A DNA stretch of 64,000 bases from Hibiscus mutabilis (taxonomy: Eukaryota; Streptophyta; Magnoliopsida; Malvales; Malvaceae), in the NCBI GenBank assembly GCA_019671005.1, contig JAGYYJ010002253.1, forward strand, positions 1-64,000, read 5' to 3'. Below are positions 1-10,758 of the stretch, piece by piece. Position numbers and translations under genes: made by a program. Within the stretch, counting starts at the first letter, position 1, and each line of letters opens with the position of its first letter. Below the pieces are notes generated by a model that made no database searches, was not told the origin of the DNA, and worked only from the letters and a program-made list of their open reading frames with translations.

Positions 1-1017
1 AATGTTATTCAATCACCATCTTTAACTTGGCTGCAAGACTTAGGATGGACCATTTATCTCTTTTATGAGTGTATTAAGAATTCAATTGAGATTTTGGTGC
101 TTATCAATATCAGCAATTTTCCTGCTCTCTGTAATAATGCCATGTTTCATAAGTACTCAGCAATGAGAATGGTACTCCCGACTCTCTCGACTATTAACGG
201 TACTTTTCTTACTTCTTTTTATGCATTCCAAATTACTCTCCTTCCTCTCTTTTGGAAAGAGTTTGCCAGATGCCCTTTGGCATCTAAAACTACTGCCTTT
301 GTAAGGTCTTTGTCCTGGTCTTTATGGCCTTGGTGGATCTCTTTGGAAAAAATATACCATTACAAATATACTATTTTACTATCTATCTTGAATATTTTAC
401 ACAATTTTCTAATACCAAAACTAAATAGATAAATCAAAAATTGAATCAAATTGGATGCAATCCTTGGATTAACCATGGTACCAATTCTCGAACTTTTAAC
501 TTCAATTTACACCTTTCTATTACAAAAATTACTGACCTTATTATGTTATTAAATTCAAAGTTTACCAACACCAAAATCGCTTCTAATTCCATTGGAACAT
601 TTAAAATTTTTCTGACTATACTACGTATTATTGAAATCAAAACATATCTCCCAGTTACACTTCTTCAAATATGGAATTTTTTGACCACCCAAATTCCTCG
701 GAGAATTATTTACGTCTCCTACCATATGATCTCATATTTTGGATACATGGTAACTATAATTAAATATTCCAATCTTTTACCTACTAATCATATAATATAT
801 AAAGTTAAACTTGTGTCTCCTTTTTTGAAAACAATATTTACCACATAATAATTTTCAATGATATCACCACTAGGATTCGACTCTCAATCCTTGAATTTCG
901 TAAATTCACACGGTCAATTTATTCCTATCTTAATTATGACTCATTCTCACAAATTACACCTAATTTCCAATTTGTAATTTTACCAAGGGGGACTATATTT
1001 CGCAAGGAGTGATTTTC
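1..1017. other. Unassigned AT-rich sequence, possibly a degraded element
   Basis: This stretch precedes the recognisable LINE. It is AT-rich and has two stop-free plus-strand stretches (94-432, 112 codons; 441-848, 135 codons), but neither gives a domain or motif I recognise. It is not the 170 bp satellite and does not resemble the LTRs further right. It could be an older degraded element, or a flank into which the LINE inserted 5'-truncated. I assign no function. Confidence 0.3.
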
Positions 1018-1208
1018 AATCCTTCCTTCAATTGGGACTCCCCCACTGAAGACGATGACTTATTTCTTATGAGACGTTCTCCCCTTGTTGAAGCTATCAA
1101 GGCTAAGAAGCTTCGTCCTTCACCCCCACCAAGAATAACAAAGTTGGGATGAGCAGCAGAAAAAACTCTCCGGCGGAGGTTGACGTTCAATCCCGCCGAA
1201 AAAAATGA
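1018..1208 (+). pseudogene. LINE-1 ORF1, C-terminal remnant
   Basis: Only the last ~60 codons of ORF1 (the RNA-binding, gag-like protein of plant LINEs) are recognisable. One frame reads an acidic stretch (DSPTEDDDLF) and then a basic, proline-rich one (KAKKLRPSPPPR) and stops at TGA 1150-1152. A neighbouring frame continues through VGMSSRKNSPAEV to TGA 1206-1208, and its end (SRRKK) matches the end of ORF1 in the other LINE (PRREK). I infer a frameshift near 1130-1145 and that the true ORF1 stop is the later one, which overlaps the ORF2 start as ATGA. The DUF4283 and zinc-knuckle parts are absent. Confidence 0.6.
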
Positions 1209-4200
1209 AAATATTATGTTGGAACTGTCGGGGTCTTGGTAAAGCCCAGACAGTTCAAGCCCTAGGACGAGTGGTCGCTAAATCTAATCCAAATTTATTA
1301 TTTCTATGCGAAAATCGCCTTAACAAATTTCTTAGTGAACATCTGCGAATCTCTCTAAGTATGAATGGTTGTATCACTGTCGATAACAGTCCTACTTGTT
1401 CTAGAATAATACTCATATGGAATAATAATATCAATGTTGATTTGCTCTCATACTCGGACCATCATATCGATGCTGTTATTCATTCAAATACATATCACTT
1501 TCATTTTCTGGAATTTATGGATATTCTGAAACCAATAAAAAAAAAACAAAACTTGGGAACTAATTGACATTTTAAGCTCTTCCTCGCCTTTTCCCTGGCT
1601 AATTGGAGGAGATCTGAATGAAATTTTTTCAGATAACGAAAAACAAGGTGGTTGTCATCGTGCACGCTCACAAATTGATAACTTTTAGGATTGCTTGTCC
1701 CGCAATAATTTATTTGATTGTAAACCTTCCAAAAGGTGGTTTACTTGGACCAAATCGGGGCCTAGTACCCCTACTATATATGAACGTCTTGATCGATTTG
1801 TTGCCAATCCATCTTGGTTAAACACTCATAATGACTATCGGGCAACTTCTGAATATCATGCGAACTCTGACCACTATTTCATACTTATGAAGACGGACCA
1901 ACCAATTTCTGAACCCATAATGGCTAGAGATGACCACTTTCGCTTTGAGAACTATTGGGCTTATAACTTTGATTGCATTTCTTTAGTCCACCACGCTTGG
2001 TCCACCACAGTTGGTTCTGTGGTGGATAAATTAAAAGTCGTTGGCACTTGCCTCAAGGATTGACAGGCACAACAACGTAGCATCTCACGTGATCGCATTG
2101 CAGAGCTGAACAAACAAATTAATTTTTGCCTTCAAAGACGATTCTCTACTGCTGAGGAGGAAACATTCCTGGCAGCTAAAGTAGAGCTCCGCCGCCTGCT
2201 TGATACACAAGAAGCATATTGGGCTCAACGATCTCGAATAACTTGGCTCGCTCAGGGAGATAGGAATGTCCTTTTTGCAAACAAAAGGCGTAAGAAAAAC
2301 AAAATTCGGGGCTTATTCGACACTTCTAACATATGGAAAGAAAATACAAACGAAATTATGGAATCGTCACTGATTATTTTCAGGGATTATTCACCACATC
2401 TGAACCACCAATCTCGTCGAGGATCCTAGAAAACATTGCACATTCTATAACACCTGAGATGAATGCTGCCCTCACAAGGCCATTCGCTGAGTTTGAAATT
2501 TTTACTGCTTTTCAAGATATAAATCCGAAAAAGGCCCCCGGCATTGACATACTCCCAAGTAGCTTTTACCATTAGCACTAGGATACAGTAGGCCAGGACG
2601 TCATCAATCTATGTTTAGACCGTTTATCCGGTACTGCAGACATGTCTATAGTAAATCGAACTGTTTTGGTCCTTATCCCAAAGGTCAAAGACCCTACTAC
2701 TATGCGGCAACTCCGACCAATAAGTCTCTGCACAATTCTCTATAAAATCGTTGCTAAAGTTCTAGTTAACCAAATAAAGTCTGTAATTCCCTTCTGCATC
2801 AGCGACATTCAGGATGCTTTTGTTAAGGGAAGGAACATCACTGACAATATCTTAATTGCCCATGAATTGGTTCACTCTATCAATTCATGGGGATCAAGTT
2901 ATTTTCAAGGAGTTACACTGAAATTAGACATGGAAAAAGCTTTTGACCATGTGGAGTGGTCATTCCTCCAGTAGATCATGCTTAAGATGGGATTTGCAGA
3001 TTCATGGGTTGATATCCTCATGAGATGTATCTCATCTATTTCCTTTACTGCTCGTGTAAACGGTTCTCTCTTGCCAGTGTTCTATCCACAACGTGGTTTA
3101 AGACAGGGTGACCCTCTTTCACCCTTCTTATTCCTCGTTTGCACCCAAGGTCTATCGGCTACTCTTCTTGCTGAGCAGCAGGCAGGGCGGCTCTTGGGAC
3201 ATTGTGGTAGTCGATATGGGCCTCGTGTGAATCACCTGCTTTTTGCTGATGACAACATGGTCTTTATTCAAAACAACATTACAGATGCTTCCCACTTAAA
3301 AGATATTCTACAGCAATACACTTCCTCCTCTGGTCAAGCAGTTAATTTTGAAAAATCCACAATCTATTTTAGCCCTAGAACTCCTCTTGATCATAGGCAG
3401 GCTGTTCATGATATTCTAAGGGTTCGAGAAGTCAATGATCTAGGGATCTACCTTATAGTTCCACTCTTGATCCAAAAAAATAAAACTGCATCGCTCGGAT
3501 TTGCTAGGGATAAAGTTAACTCACGTATGTCTAATTGGGACAAACACCTCCTCTCTTACAGTGGTCAAGAGGTTTTTATTATGCCTGTGATTCAATCGTT
3601 GCCACAATACGTGATGTCTTGCTACCTCCTCCCACAAAATATATTAGATGGCATGACAAAATCTGTTCGACGCTATTGGTGGTCCGAAAAAATAATAAAA
3701 GAGGTTGGCCTCTGATATCTTGGGAAACTATTTGTTTGCCAAAGTCTGCAGAGGGCATTGGCTTTCAAGACATGCATCTCTTTAACATTGCCCTTCTTGG
3801 AAAACAAATTTGGCGAATCACATCTGAGCTACATTCTCTTCTCTCTCAACTATAAAGGGTAAAATACTTTCCCTCTGGGAATATTTTTGAGGTGGAGTCC
3901 AATAAAAAAGACTCCTTTGCCTGGAAAGGAATCACTCTGGCAATGTTGCAACTTCGTCCTGGTTTCTTTAAGAGACCAAGGATGAATAGTAGAATTCGAG
4001 TGCACTATGACAATTGGGGGGTGTCTGCTATCAATTTGTATGGAGAATATAAGGATAACAAAGAGTTTCCAGTTAGATGCTACGATTTCATGATATCGGG
4101 ACAACCACGATGGGATGAGACTAAAGTATGTCTCTACTTTGATAGGGATGATGCCAAAACAGTCTTCAATGTTCCAATTATCAATGATTCCAATGACACC

Positions 4201-5276
4201 ATCCTATGGACGAACCATGACTCTGGCATCTACTCGGTTAGATCTGGATATTTATACTTACAACGACCACCTGCTCCTGTCAACAGGCCCTCATGTATTT
4301 GGAAAATTATATCCAAACTACCAGTCCTTCCAAAGATCCGTTCTTTTGGATGGCGAATGAGCCATGATGCTCTCCTGACAGGACATAAGCTTCAGGCTGC
4401 AGGCATCGGCCCTGGTATTTGTCTAATTTGTCGTCAGGGGCTGGAAACAACGATCCATGCTTTACGTGAATGCCCAGGTGCATCTGAGGCACTGCGATTG
4501 TCATGCATGCCGAACTCTCCCATTTTCAGCCCTACAGCCTTTACTTTATCTTGGCTTGAGGAAGGGGTTGTGCCTGCCTACCGCTCCAATCCTTTGCGCT
4601 ACTTCTAACGTTGCTCTAGAACCTATGGAATAGAAGTAATGATTGGATCCATAATCATAGACTCCAACCTCCCTGGGTTACAGTTATCAATTCACGGGGA
4701 ATTCTTCATGATTACGCAGCGGCTACATGAACCAGCTCAACCCCGAGGACGTCCACCGAACCGACCTTTGCTCGCCAATGATGGAAGCCACCTAGAGCAG
4801 GATTCTTAAAGATCAACACAGATGGGGCATTTGATCCTCTTACCCAGGCTGCTGATGTGGGTGTTATAGCACGAGACGCTAGCGGTGCTGTCATAGGAGG
4901 CCTCGCTCAAACTTTGGTCAACTATACGGACGCATCCTCTGCTGAAGCATAAGCAGTCCTTGCCAGCATCCGTTTGGATCGTGATCGCGGCTGGTCCAGG
5001 CTTGTTATTGAGACTGACTCAGCTATAGTAGCTAACAAAATCAATCGACATTGTACGGATATTTCTATCCTGAGCCCCTTAATTGAGCGCTCTTGCTTTT
5101 TGCTAGCCGATGCAGATGCTTTTTGTTTCTGTTTTGTTCCTAGGACGATGAACATTGTTGCCCACACTCTTGCCTCTAGGGCCTTACGGACTATGTCGTC
5201 CATCTTCTTCTCTTCTGACTATCCCGCCTATCTTCTTAATTTTGTAACCAATGAGTTCCATTCTCATCCAAATTAA
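1205..5276 (+). pseudogene. LINE-1 ORF2: endonuclease / reverse transcriptase / RNase H polyprotein, broken
   Basis: ORF2 of a plant L1-type LINE, which nicks the target and reverse-transcribes the element RNA at the nick. The endonuclease starts MKILCWNCRGLGKAQ (1205) and shows GDLNEI (about 1600-1620) and the SDHYFI site (about 1868). A frameshift falls on an A10 run at 1537-1546, with stops near 1687 and at 2061-2063. The reverse transcriptase shows VLIPKVKDP, KLDMEKAFDHVEW (motif A), RGLRQGDPLSPFLF (motif B) and LLFADDNMVF (motif C), with a TAG at 2972-2974. A zinc-binding region (CLICRQGLETTIHALRECP) lies near 4420-4480. The RNase H keeps TDGAF, AEA and ETDSA (about 4817-5020), with a stop just after AEA. 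It cannot encode a working protein now. Confidence 0.9.
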
Positions 5277-5376
5277 TACAATTGGGTACTCTTTTCCCCA
5301 TAGGTTCTCACACGGGGCCTTTGGTCACATGTGAGGCTAGAGGGGTTTTTAATGAGGCCCACATTTCAAAAAAAAA
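5277..5376 (+). other. LINE-1 3' UTR and poly(A) tail
   Basis: A short non-coding tail after the RNase H stop, ending in nine As. The block TTTTTAATGAGGCCCACATTTC just before the As is closely matched by the 3' end of the minus-strand LINE (21254-21345 on its sense strand), so this is probably the sequence recognised by the family's reverse transcriptase when it primes. Confidence 0.7.
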
Positions 5377-8300
5377 TTTACACCCAACAAAACGGCCACA
5401 AAATAAGATGAAATAAATTTTTATGAGTTAAGATATTAGATTATGGGCTTTTTAATATGATTATATAGCTTAACCTCAATTTTAGAACTTTTTACTCGGT
5501 TAAAATTCCAACGGGTCCACTGTAAAGCCCATTTAGACATGCCGGCCTTAAACCCCAACAAACAACATAAAAATAAGATTAAATCACATTTTATGACTTA
5601 AAATATTTAGTTATGGGTTTTTGAAAATGATTATACAGCTTTACCTCAATTTTATAACATTTTACTTCGTTAAAATTCCAATGGGTCAACTAGAATGCCC
5701 ATTTAGACATGCACGCCTTAAACCCCAACAAAATGGCCGAAAAATAAGATTAAATCACATTTTATGACTTAAAATATATAGTTATGGTCTTTTGAATCTG
5801 ATTATATAGCTTAACCTCATTTTTAGAAATTTTTACTCGTTTAAGATTCCAACGGGTCCACTGTAAAGCCTATTTAGACATGCACGCCTTAAACCCCAAC
5901 AAAATGGCCGCAAATTAAGATTAAATCAAATTTTATGAATTAAAATATTTATTTATAGCCTTTTGAACATGATTATACAGCTTAACCTTAAATTTAGAGC
6001 TTTTTACTCGGTTATAATTCCAATGGGTCCACTATAAAGCTCATTTAGACATGCACGCCTTAAACCCCAACAAAACAAACGGAAGATAAGATTAAACCAA
6101 ATTTTAGGACTTAAAATATTTATTTATGGGCTTTTGAACATGATTATATAGCTTAACCTAATTATTTGAACCTTTTACTTGGTTAAAATTCCAACGAGCC
6201 CACAATAAAGCCTATTTATATATGCATGCTTTACACCCAACAAAACGACCACAAAATATGATTAAATCAAATTCTATGAGTTAAAATATTTGATTATGGG
6301 ATTTGGAATATGATTATATAGCTTAACCTCATTTTCAAAAAATTTTACTCAATTAAAATTCAAACGGGTGCACGCCTAAAACCTAACGAAACGACCACAA
6401 AATAAGATTAAATCAAATTTCATGGGTTAAAATATTTGATTATGTGCTTTTGAATATGATAATATATCTTAACCTCAATTTCAAATTTTTTACTTGGTTT
6501 AAATTCCAACGAGTCCACTATAAGCTCATTTAGACATGCACGCCTTAAACTCCAACAAAACGGCCGAAAAATAAGATTAAATCATATTTTATGACTTAAA
6601 ATATTTAGTTATGGGCTTTTTAACATGATTATATAGCTTAACCTCATTTTCAGAAATTTTTACTCGGTTAAAATTCCAACGGGTCCACTATAAGCGCATT
6701 TATACATGAACGCCTTACACCCAACAAAACTGCCATAAAATAAGATTAAATAAAATTTCAAGAGTTTAAATATTTGATTACGGGCTTTTGAATATGATTA
6801 TATAGCTTAACCGCAATGTAGAACTTTTTACTCGGTTAAAATTCCAACGGGTCCACTTTATTTATGGGCTTTTGAACATGATGATTATATAGCTTAACCA
6901 CATTTTTAGAAATTTTTACTCGGTTTAAATTCCAACGGGTCTACTGTAAAACCCATATAGCCATGCACACCTTACACCAAACAAAACGGACACAAAATAA
7001 GATTAAATCAAATTTTATGAGTTAAAATATTTGATTACGGGATTTGGAATATGATTATATAGCTTAACCTCATTTTAAGAAATTTTTACTCGGTTAAAAT
7101 TTCAATGGGTCCACTATAAGCCCATTTAGAAATGCACGCCTTAAACCCAACAAAACGGCCACAAAATAAGATTAAATCAAACCTTATGAGTTAAAATATT
7201 TGATTATGGGCTTTTTGGAATATGATTATATAGCTTAACCTCAATTTCAAACATTTTTACTTGTTTAAAATTCCAATGGGTCCACTATAAGCGCATTTAT
7301 ACATTCATGCCTTAAACCCAACAAAATGACCACAAAATAAGATTAAATCAAATTTCATGAGTTTAAATATTTGATTATGGGTTTTTGAATATGATTATAT
7401 AGCTTTACCTCAATTTTAGAACTTTTTACTCGGTTAAAATTCCAAAGGGTCCACTATAAAGCCCATTTAGACATACATGCCTTAAACCCCAACAAAATGG
7501 CTAAAAAATAAGATTAAATAACATTTTATGACTTAAAATATTTATTTATGAGAGTTTGAACATGATTATATAGCTTAAACTCATTTTCAGGAATTTTTAC
7601 TCTGTTAAAATTCCAACGGGTCTACTGTAAAGCTCATTTAAACATGCACACCTTACACCCAACAAAACGGCCACAAAATAAGATTAAATCAACTTTTATG
7701 AGTTAAAATATTTGATTATGGGATTTGGAATATGACTATATAGCTTAACCTCATTTTCATAAATTTTTACTCGGTAAAAATTCCAACGGGTCCACTATAA
7801 GCCCAATTATACAGGCTCGCCTTAAACCCAACAAAACGGCCACAAAATAAGATTAAATCAAATTCATGAGTTAAAATATTTTATTATGGGCTTTTGAATA
7901 TGATTATATAGCTTAACCTCATTTTCAAAAATTTTTAATCGGTTAAATTTCCAATGGGTCCACTGTAAAGCCCATTTGGACATGCACGCCTTAAACACCA
8001 GCAAAACGGCTAAAAAATAAGATTAAATAACATTTTATGACTTAAAATTTTTAGTTATGGGCTTCTGAACATGATTATATAGCTTAAACTCAATTTTAGT
8101 ACTTTTTACTTGGTTAAAATTCCAATGGGTCCACTGTAAAGCCCATTTTGACATGCACACCTTACGCCCAATAAAACGGACTCAAAATATGATTAAATCA
8201 AATTTTATGTGTTAACATATTTGATTATGGGCTTTGGAATATGATTATATAGCTTAACCTCATTTTCAAAAATTTTTACTCGGTTAAAATTCCAACGGGT

Positions 8301-9075
8301 CCACTATGAAGCCCATTTAGACATGCACGCCTTAAACCCCAAAAAACGGCCGAAAAATAAGATTAAATCACATTTTGTGACTTAAAATATTTAGTTATCG
8401 GCTTTTGAACATGATTATACATCTTAACCTCAATTTTAGAACTTTTTACTCGGCTAAAATTCCAATGGGTCTACTATAAAGCCCATTTAGAAATGCACAC
8501 CTTAAACCCCAACAAAACGGCCAAAAAATAAGATTAAATCACTTTTTATGACTTAAAATATTTAGTTATGGGCTTTTGAACATGATTATATAGCTTAACC
8601 TCATTTTCAGAAACTTTTACTCCGTTAAAATTCCAACGAGTCCACTGTAAAGCCTATTTAGACATGCATGCCTTACACCTAACAAAACAGTCAAAAAATA
8701 AGATTAAATCAAATTTTATGAGTTAAAATAATTGATTATAGGCTTTGGATTATGATTATATATCTTAACGTCATTTTCAAAAAAATTTACCTAGTTAAAA
8801 TTCCAACAGGTGCATGCCTTAAACCCAACAAAACGGCCACAAAATAAGATTAAATCAAACCCCTTGAGTTAAAATATTTGATTATTGTCTTTTGAATATG
8901 ATTATACATGTTAACCTCAATTTTAGAAAATTTTTACTCGGTTAAAATTCCAACGGGTCCACTATAAGCCCATTTAGATATGCACACCTTAAACCCAACA
9001 AAACGGCCATAAAATAAGATTAAATCAAATTTTATGAGTTAAAATATTTGATTATGGGCTTTGGAATATGATTAT
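5377..9075 (+). repeat. ~170 bp satellite array, block 1 (about 22-23 monomers)
   Basis: A head-to-tail tandem repeat. The landmark GATTATATAGCTTAACCTCA recurs at 5459, 5629, 5800, 5971, 6142 and 6312, so the period is 170-171 bp. Other landmarks in each unit are AATAAGATTAAATCA, CGGTTAAAATTCCAACGGGT, CCCATTTAGACATGCACGCC and CCCAACAAAACGGCC. Monomers fall into two main variants (see findings). Shortened monomers occur near 6366, 6858 and 8810. The block is interrupted at 9075 by an LTR element and the array resumes in phase at 20989. The unit length is typical of plant centromeric or pericentromeric satellites, but position on the chromosome cannot be judged from sequence. No genes. Confidence 0.95.
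9071..9075. repeat. Target site duplication ATTAT, left copy
   Basis: ATTAT at 9071-9075 and again at 20984-20988 flanks the element exactly. Deleting the element and one copy restores the satellite landmark TGATTATATAGCTT, which confirms both ends. Confidence 0.95.
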
Positions 9076-10225
9076 TGTAATCACTCATTTTTGTCTGGGT
9101 TATATAATATTATGTATTAATGTTATTAATTAATTATAACTATTATATGTACTGTATTGTTATGTTTAATGTGTTTTTTTTCAAAAAGAGTTTTCTATTA
9201 ATTCATTATATCAACGCATATGTTATTATGACATGTGTGAATCTATATTATATATCGTATGTATGCTTGCATGTGTTACCATTATTGTATGTATATATGT
9301 GTGCATGTTTTTCAATATTTATTGTATATGTATGTATAATGTGTGTATGTATATTATATATATGTTTGTATAAATACGTGTAATATGTGTATGTATATTG
9401 TATATATGTGTGATATGATTGTGTGTATAAATATCGTATGTATATATATATATACGTATGCCGTATGTTTGCATGTATAGGTTAATTTGTATGTATGTAT
9501 TAATGTCATGTATATGTTTGTATGTATGTGAGTAAATACCTATGAATGTATTATTTTTATTAGCATATAGTATAGGTATTAAAATTAAAACAGATTTGAA
9601 AGCATTAAAACCCATATATTATTAATGTCCAGTCCAAGTTACAAAACCCAAATATAATTAAATAGGCTCAATCTACCAACCCAATAACTAAAACCCTAGA
9701 ACCTAGTTAAGCTAATTTGATATCATCTTTTTCTCCATGCAGCCGCCATCATCCCAACCGTTGGATCAAGATTTGATCCAATAGCTCAGATCAAAGGGAG
9801 CCTATCCAACTGGCGCGTGTGATACACTCCACGGGCTGTTCATCTCCCATGCCGCGTGGCATACACGCGTGAGACCGTTCAGCTTCTAACTCGCCATGTG
9901 TCATCATTAGAGTACAACCATGTCATCTTGTAGATCTAATCTTGGTCTCCCATCTCCCGAATGATCTCAGCCATTGGATCAAATCTGATCCAACAGCCGA
10001 GATTAAATATGGCCAGATGACTCTTTATCTCCACAACATGCCGTTTTTACGGACAAAAATTTCGCGCCGCCGTACGACCTCCCCATCATCGGCTCACCAA
10101 CCGAACGTGCAAAGAAACATAAAAAATGAAGGGAAATGTTGGATTTAAATCGGCCACAGTGATTGCATTTATGTTTACTTATTCTTGTAAACAAATCTCT
10201 AACCAAATCAGAGCAGAAGGATCGA

Positions 10226-10226
10226 C

Positions 10227-10264
<38 letters not shown>

Positions 10265-10277
10265 ATGTGTGTGTGTA
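10226..10277. repeat. (AT)n(GT)n microsatellite in the 5' LTR
   Basis: A run of AT dinucleotides passing into GT dinucleotides. The matching place in the 3' LTR (near 18900) has only a few AT units followed directly by GTTTAAGAATC, so the tract expanded in one LTR or shrank in the other after insertion. Confidence 0.9.
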
Positions 10278-10734
10278 AGAATCAACCATAAATGTACACG
10301 GAGAGATTCGGAATCAATAAAAAAAAGAAAGATTGCAGAAGGTGTCATCACATTTCTTTTTCGGTTTTTGCATGCATGTCAAGTAAAAAGGAAAAACATA
10401 AAAATAAGAAGATATAAGAGTGAAGGGTTTTACCCTCTCCGTTGAAGCTTTCCTTAGCCGGTTACAAGCCCTTTGCGTGTGTGAATCGGAGTTGAAAACT
10501 AGCGGTTTAAAAAAAAAGGAGTTTCTGTTTTTATAGAAAAAAGGTTCATTTTTTCTTAGATCCAGGGAAAACGGGGACTTATTTTAAAAATCTAGGGTTT
10601 GAATCAAGTTTTGGAGTTTGAAGCGGTTGTTTTTGGGTGGTTTTGGGTTTTGCCGACGCCGGTGAGCGGCGGCCGGCGATGTCGGACGGCGGCCGGTGCG
10701 GCTGCACTTGACCGTTTTCTGAGTTTAAACCCAG

Positions 10735-10758
10735 ATGTTCATCCATTTGGATGAACAT
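10735..10758. promoter_or_regulatory. Perfect 11 bp inverted repeat (hairpin) in the LTR
   Basis: ATGTTCATCCA, two bases, then TGGATGAACAT. It is kept intact in the 3' LTR at 19374-19397. Its role is unknown; it could form an RNA or DNA hairpin. Confidence 0.7.

Larger units (their letters stand above)
1018..5376 (+). mobile_element. LINE-1 (plant L1-type non-LTR retrotransposon), degenerate, 5' end unresolved
   Basis: A plus-strand LINE holding the end of ORF1, all of a broken ORF2, a 3' UTR and a nine-A tail (5368-5376). It shares family features with the minus-strand LINE at 21254-29370: the same ORF1/ORF2 junction, the same domain order and a similar 3' end (TTTTAATGAGGCCCAC followed by a short A run). 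The 3' end abuts satellite DNA that starts TTTACACCCAAC, so it is inserted in or at the edge of the satellite array. The left boundary and the target duplication cannot be fixed because ORF1 upstream of about 1018 is not recognisable. Confidence 0.85.

Noticed and set aside
5377..9075. A CENP-B box within the satellite (the CCAACGGGT segment)
   Set aside because: The segment keeps CGGG but lacks the TTCG and A positions of the box, and plants have no established CENP-B box system.
9120..9615. Open frames of 87 and 98 codons rich in Tyr, Ile and Cys
   Set aside because: They are translations of a TATGTATGTA-type low-complexity zone in the LTR, appear on both strands, and are not conserved as frames in the other LTR.
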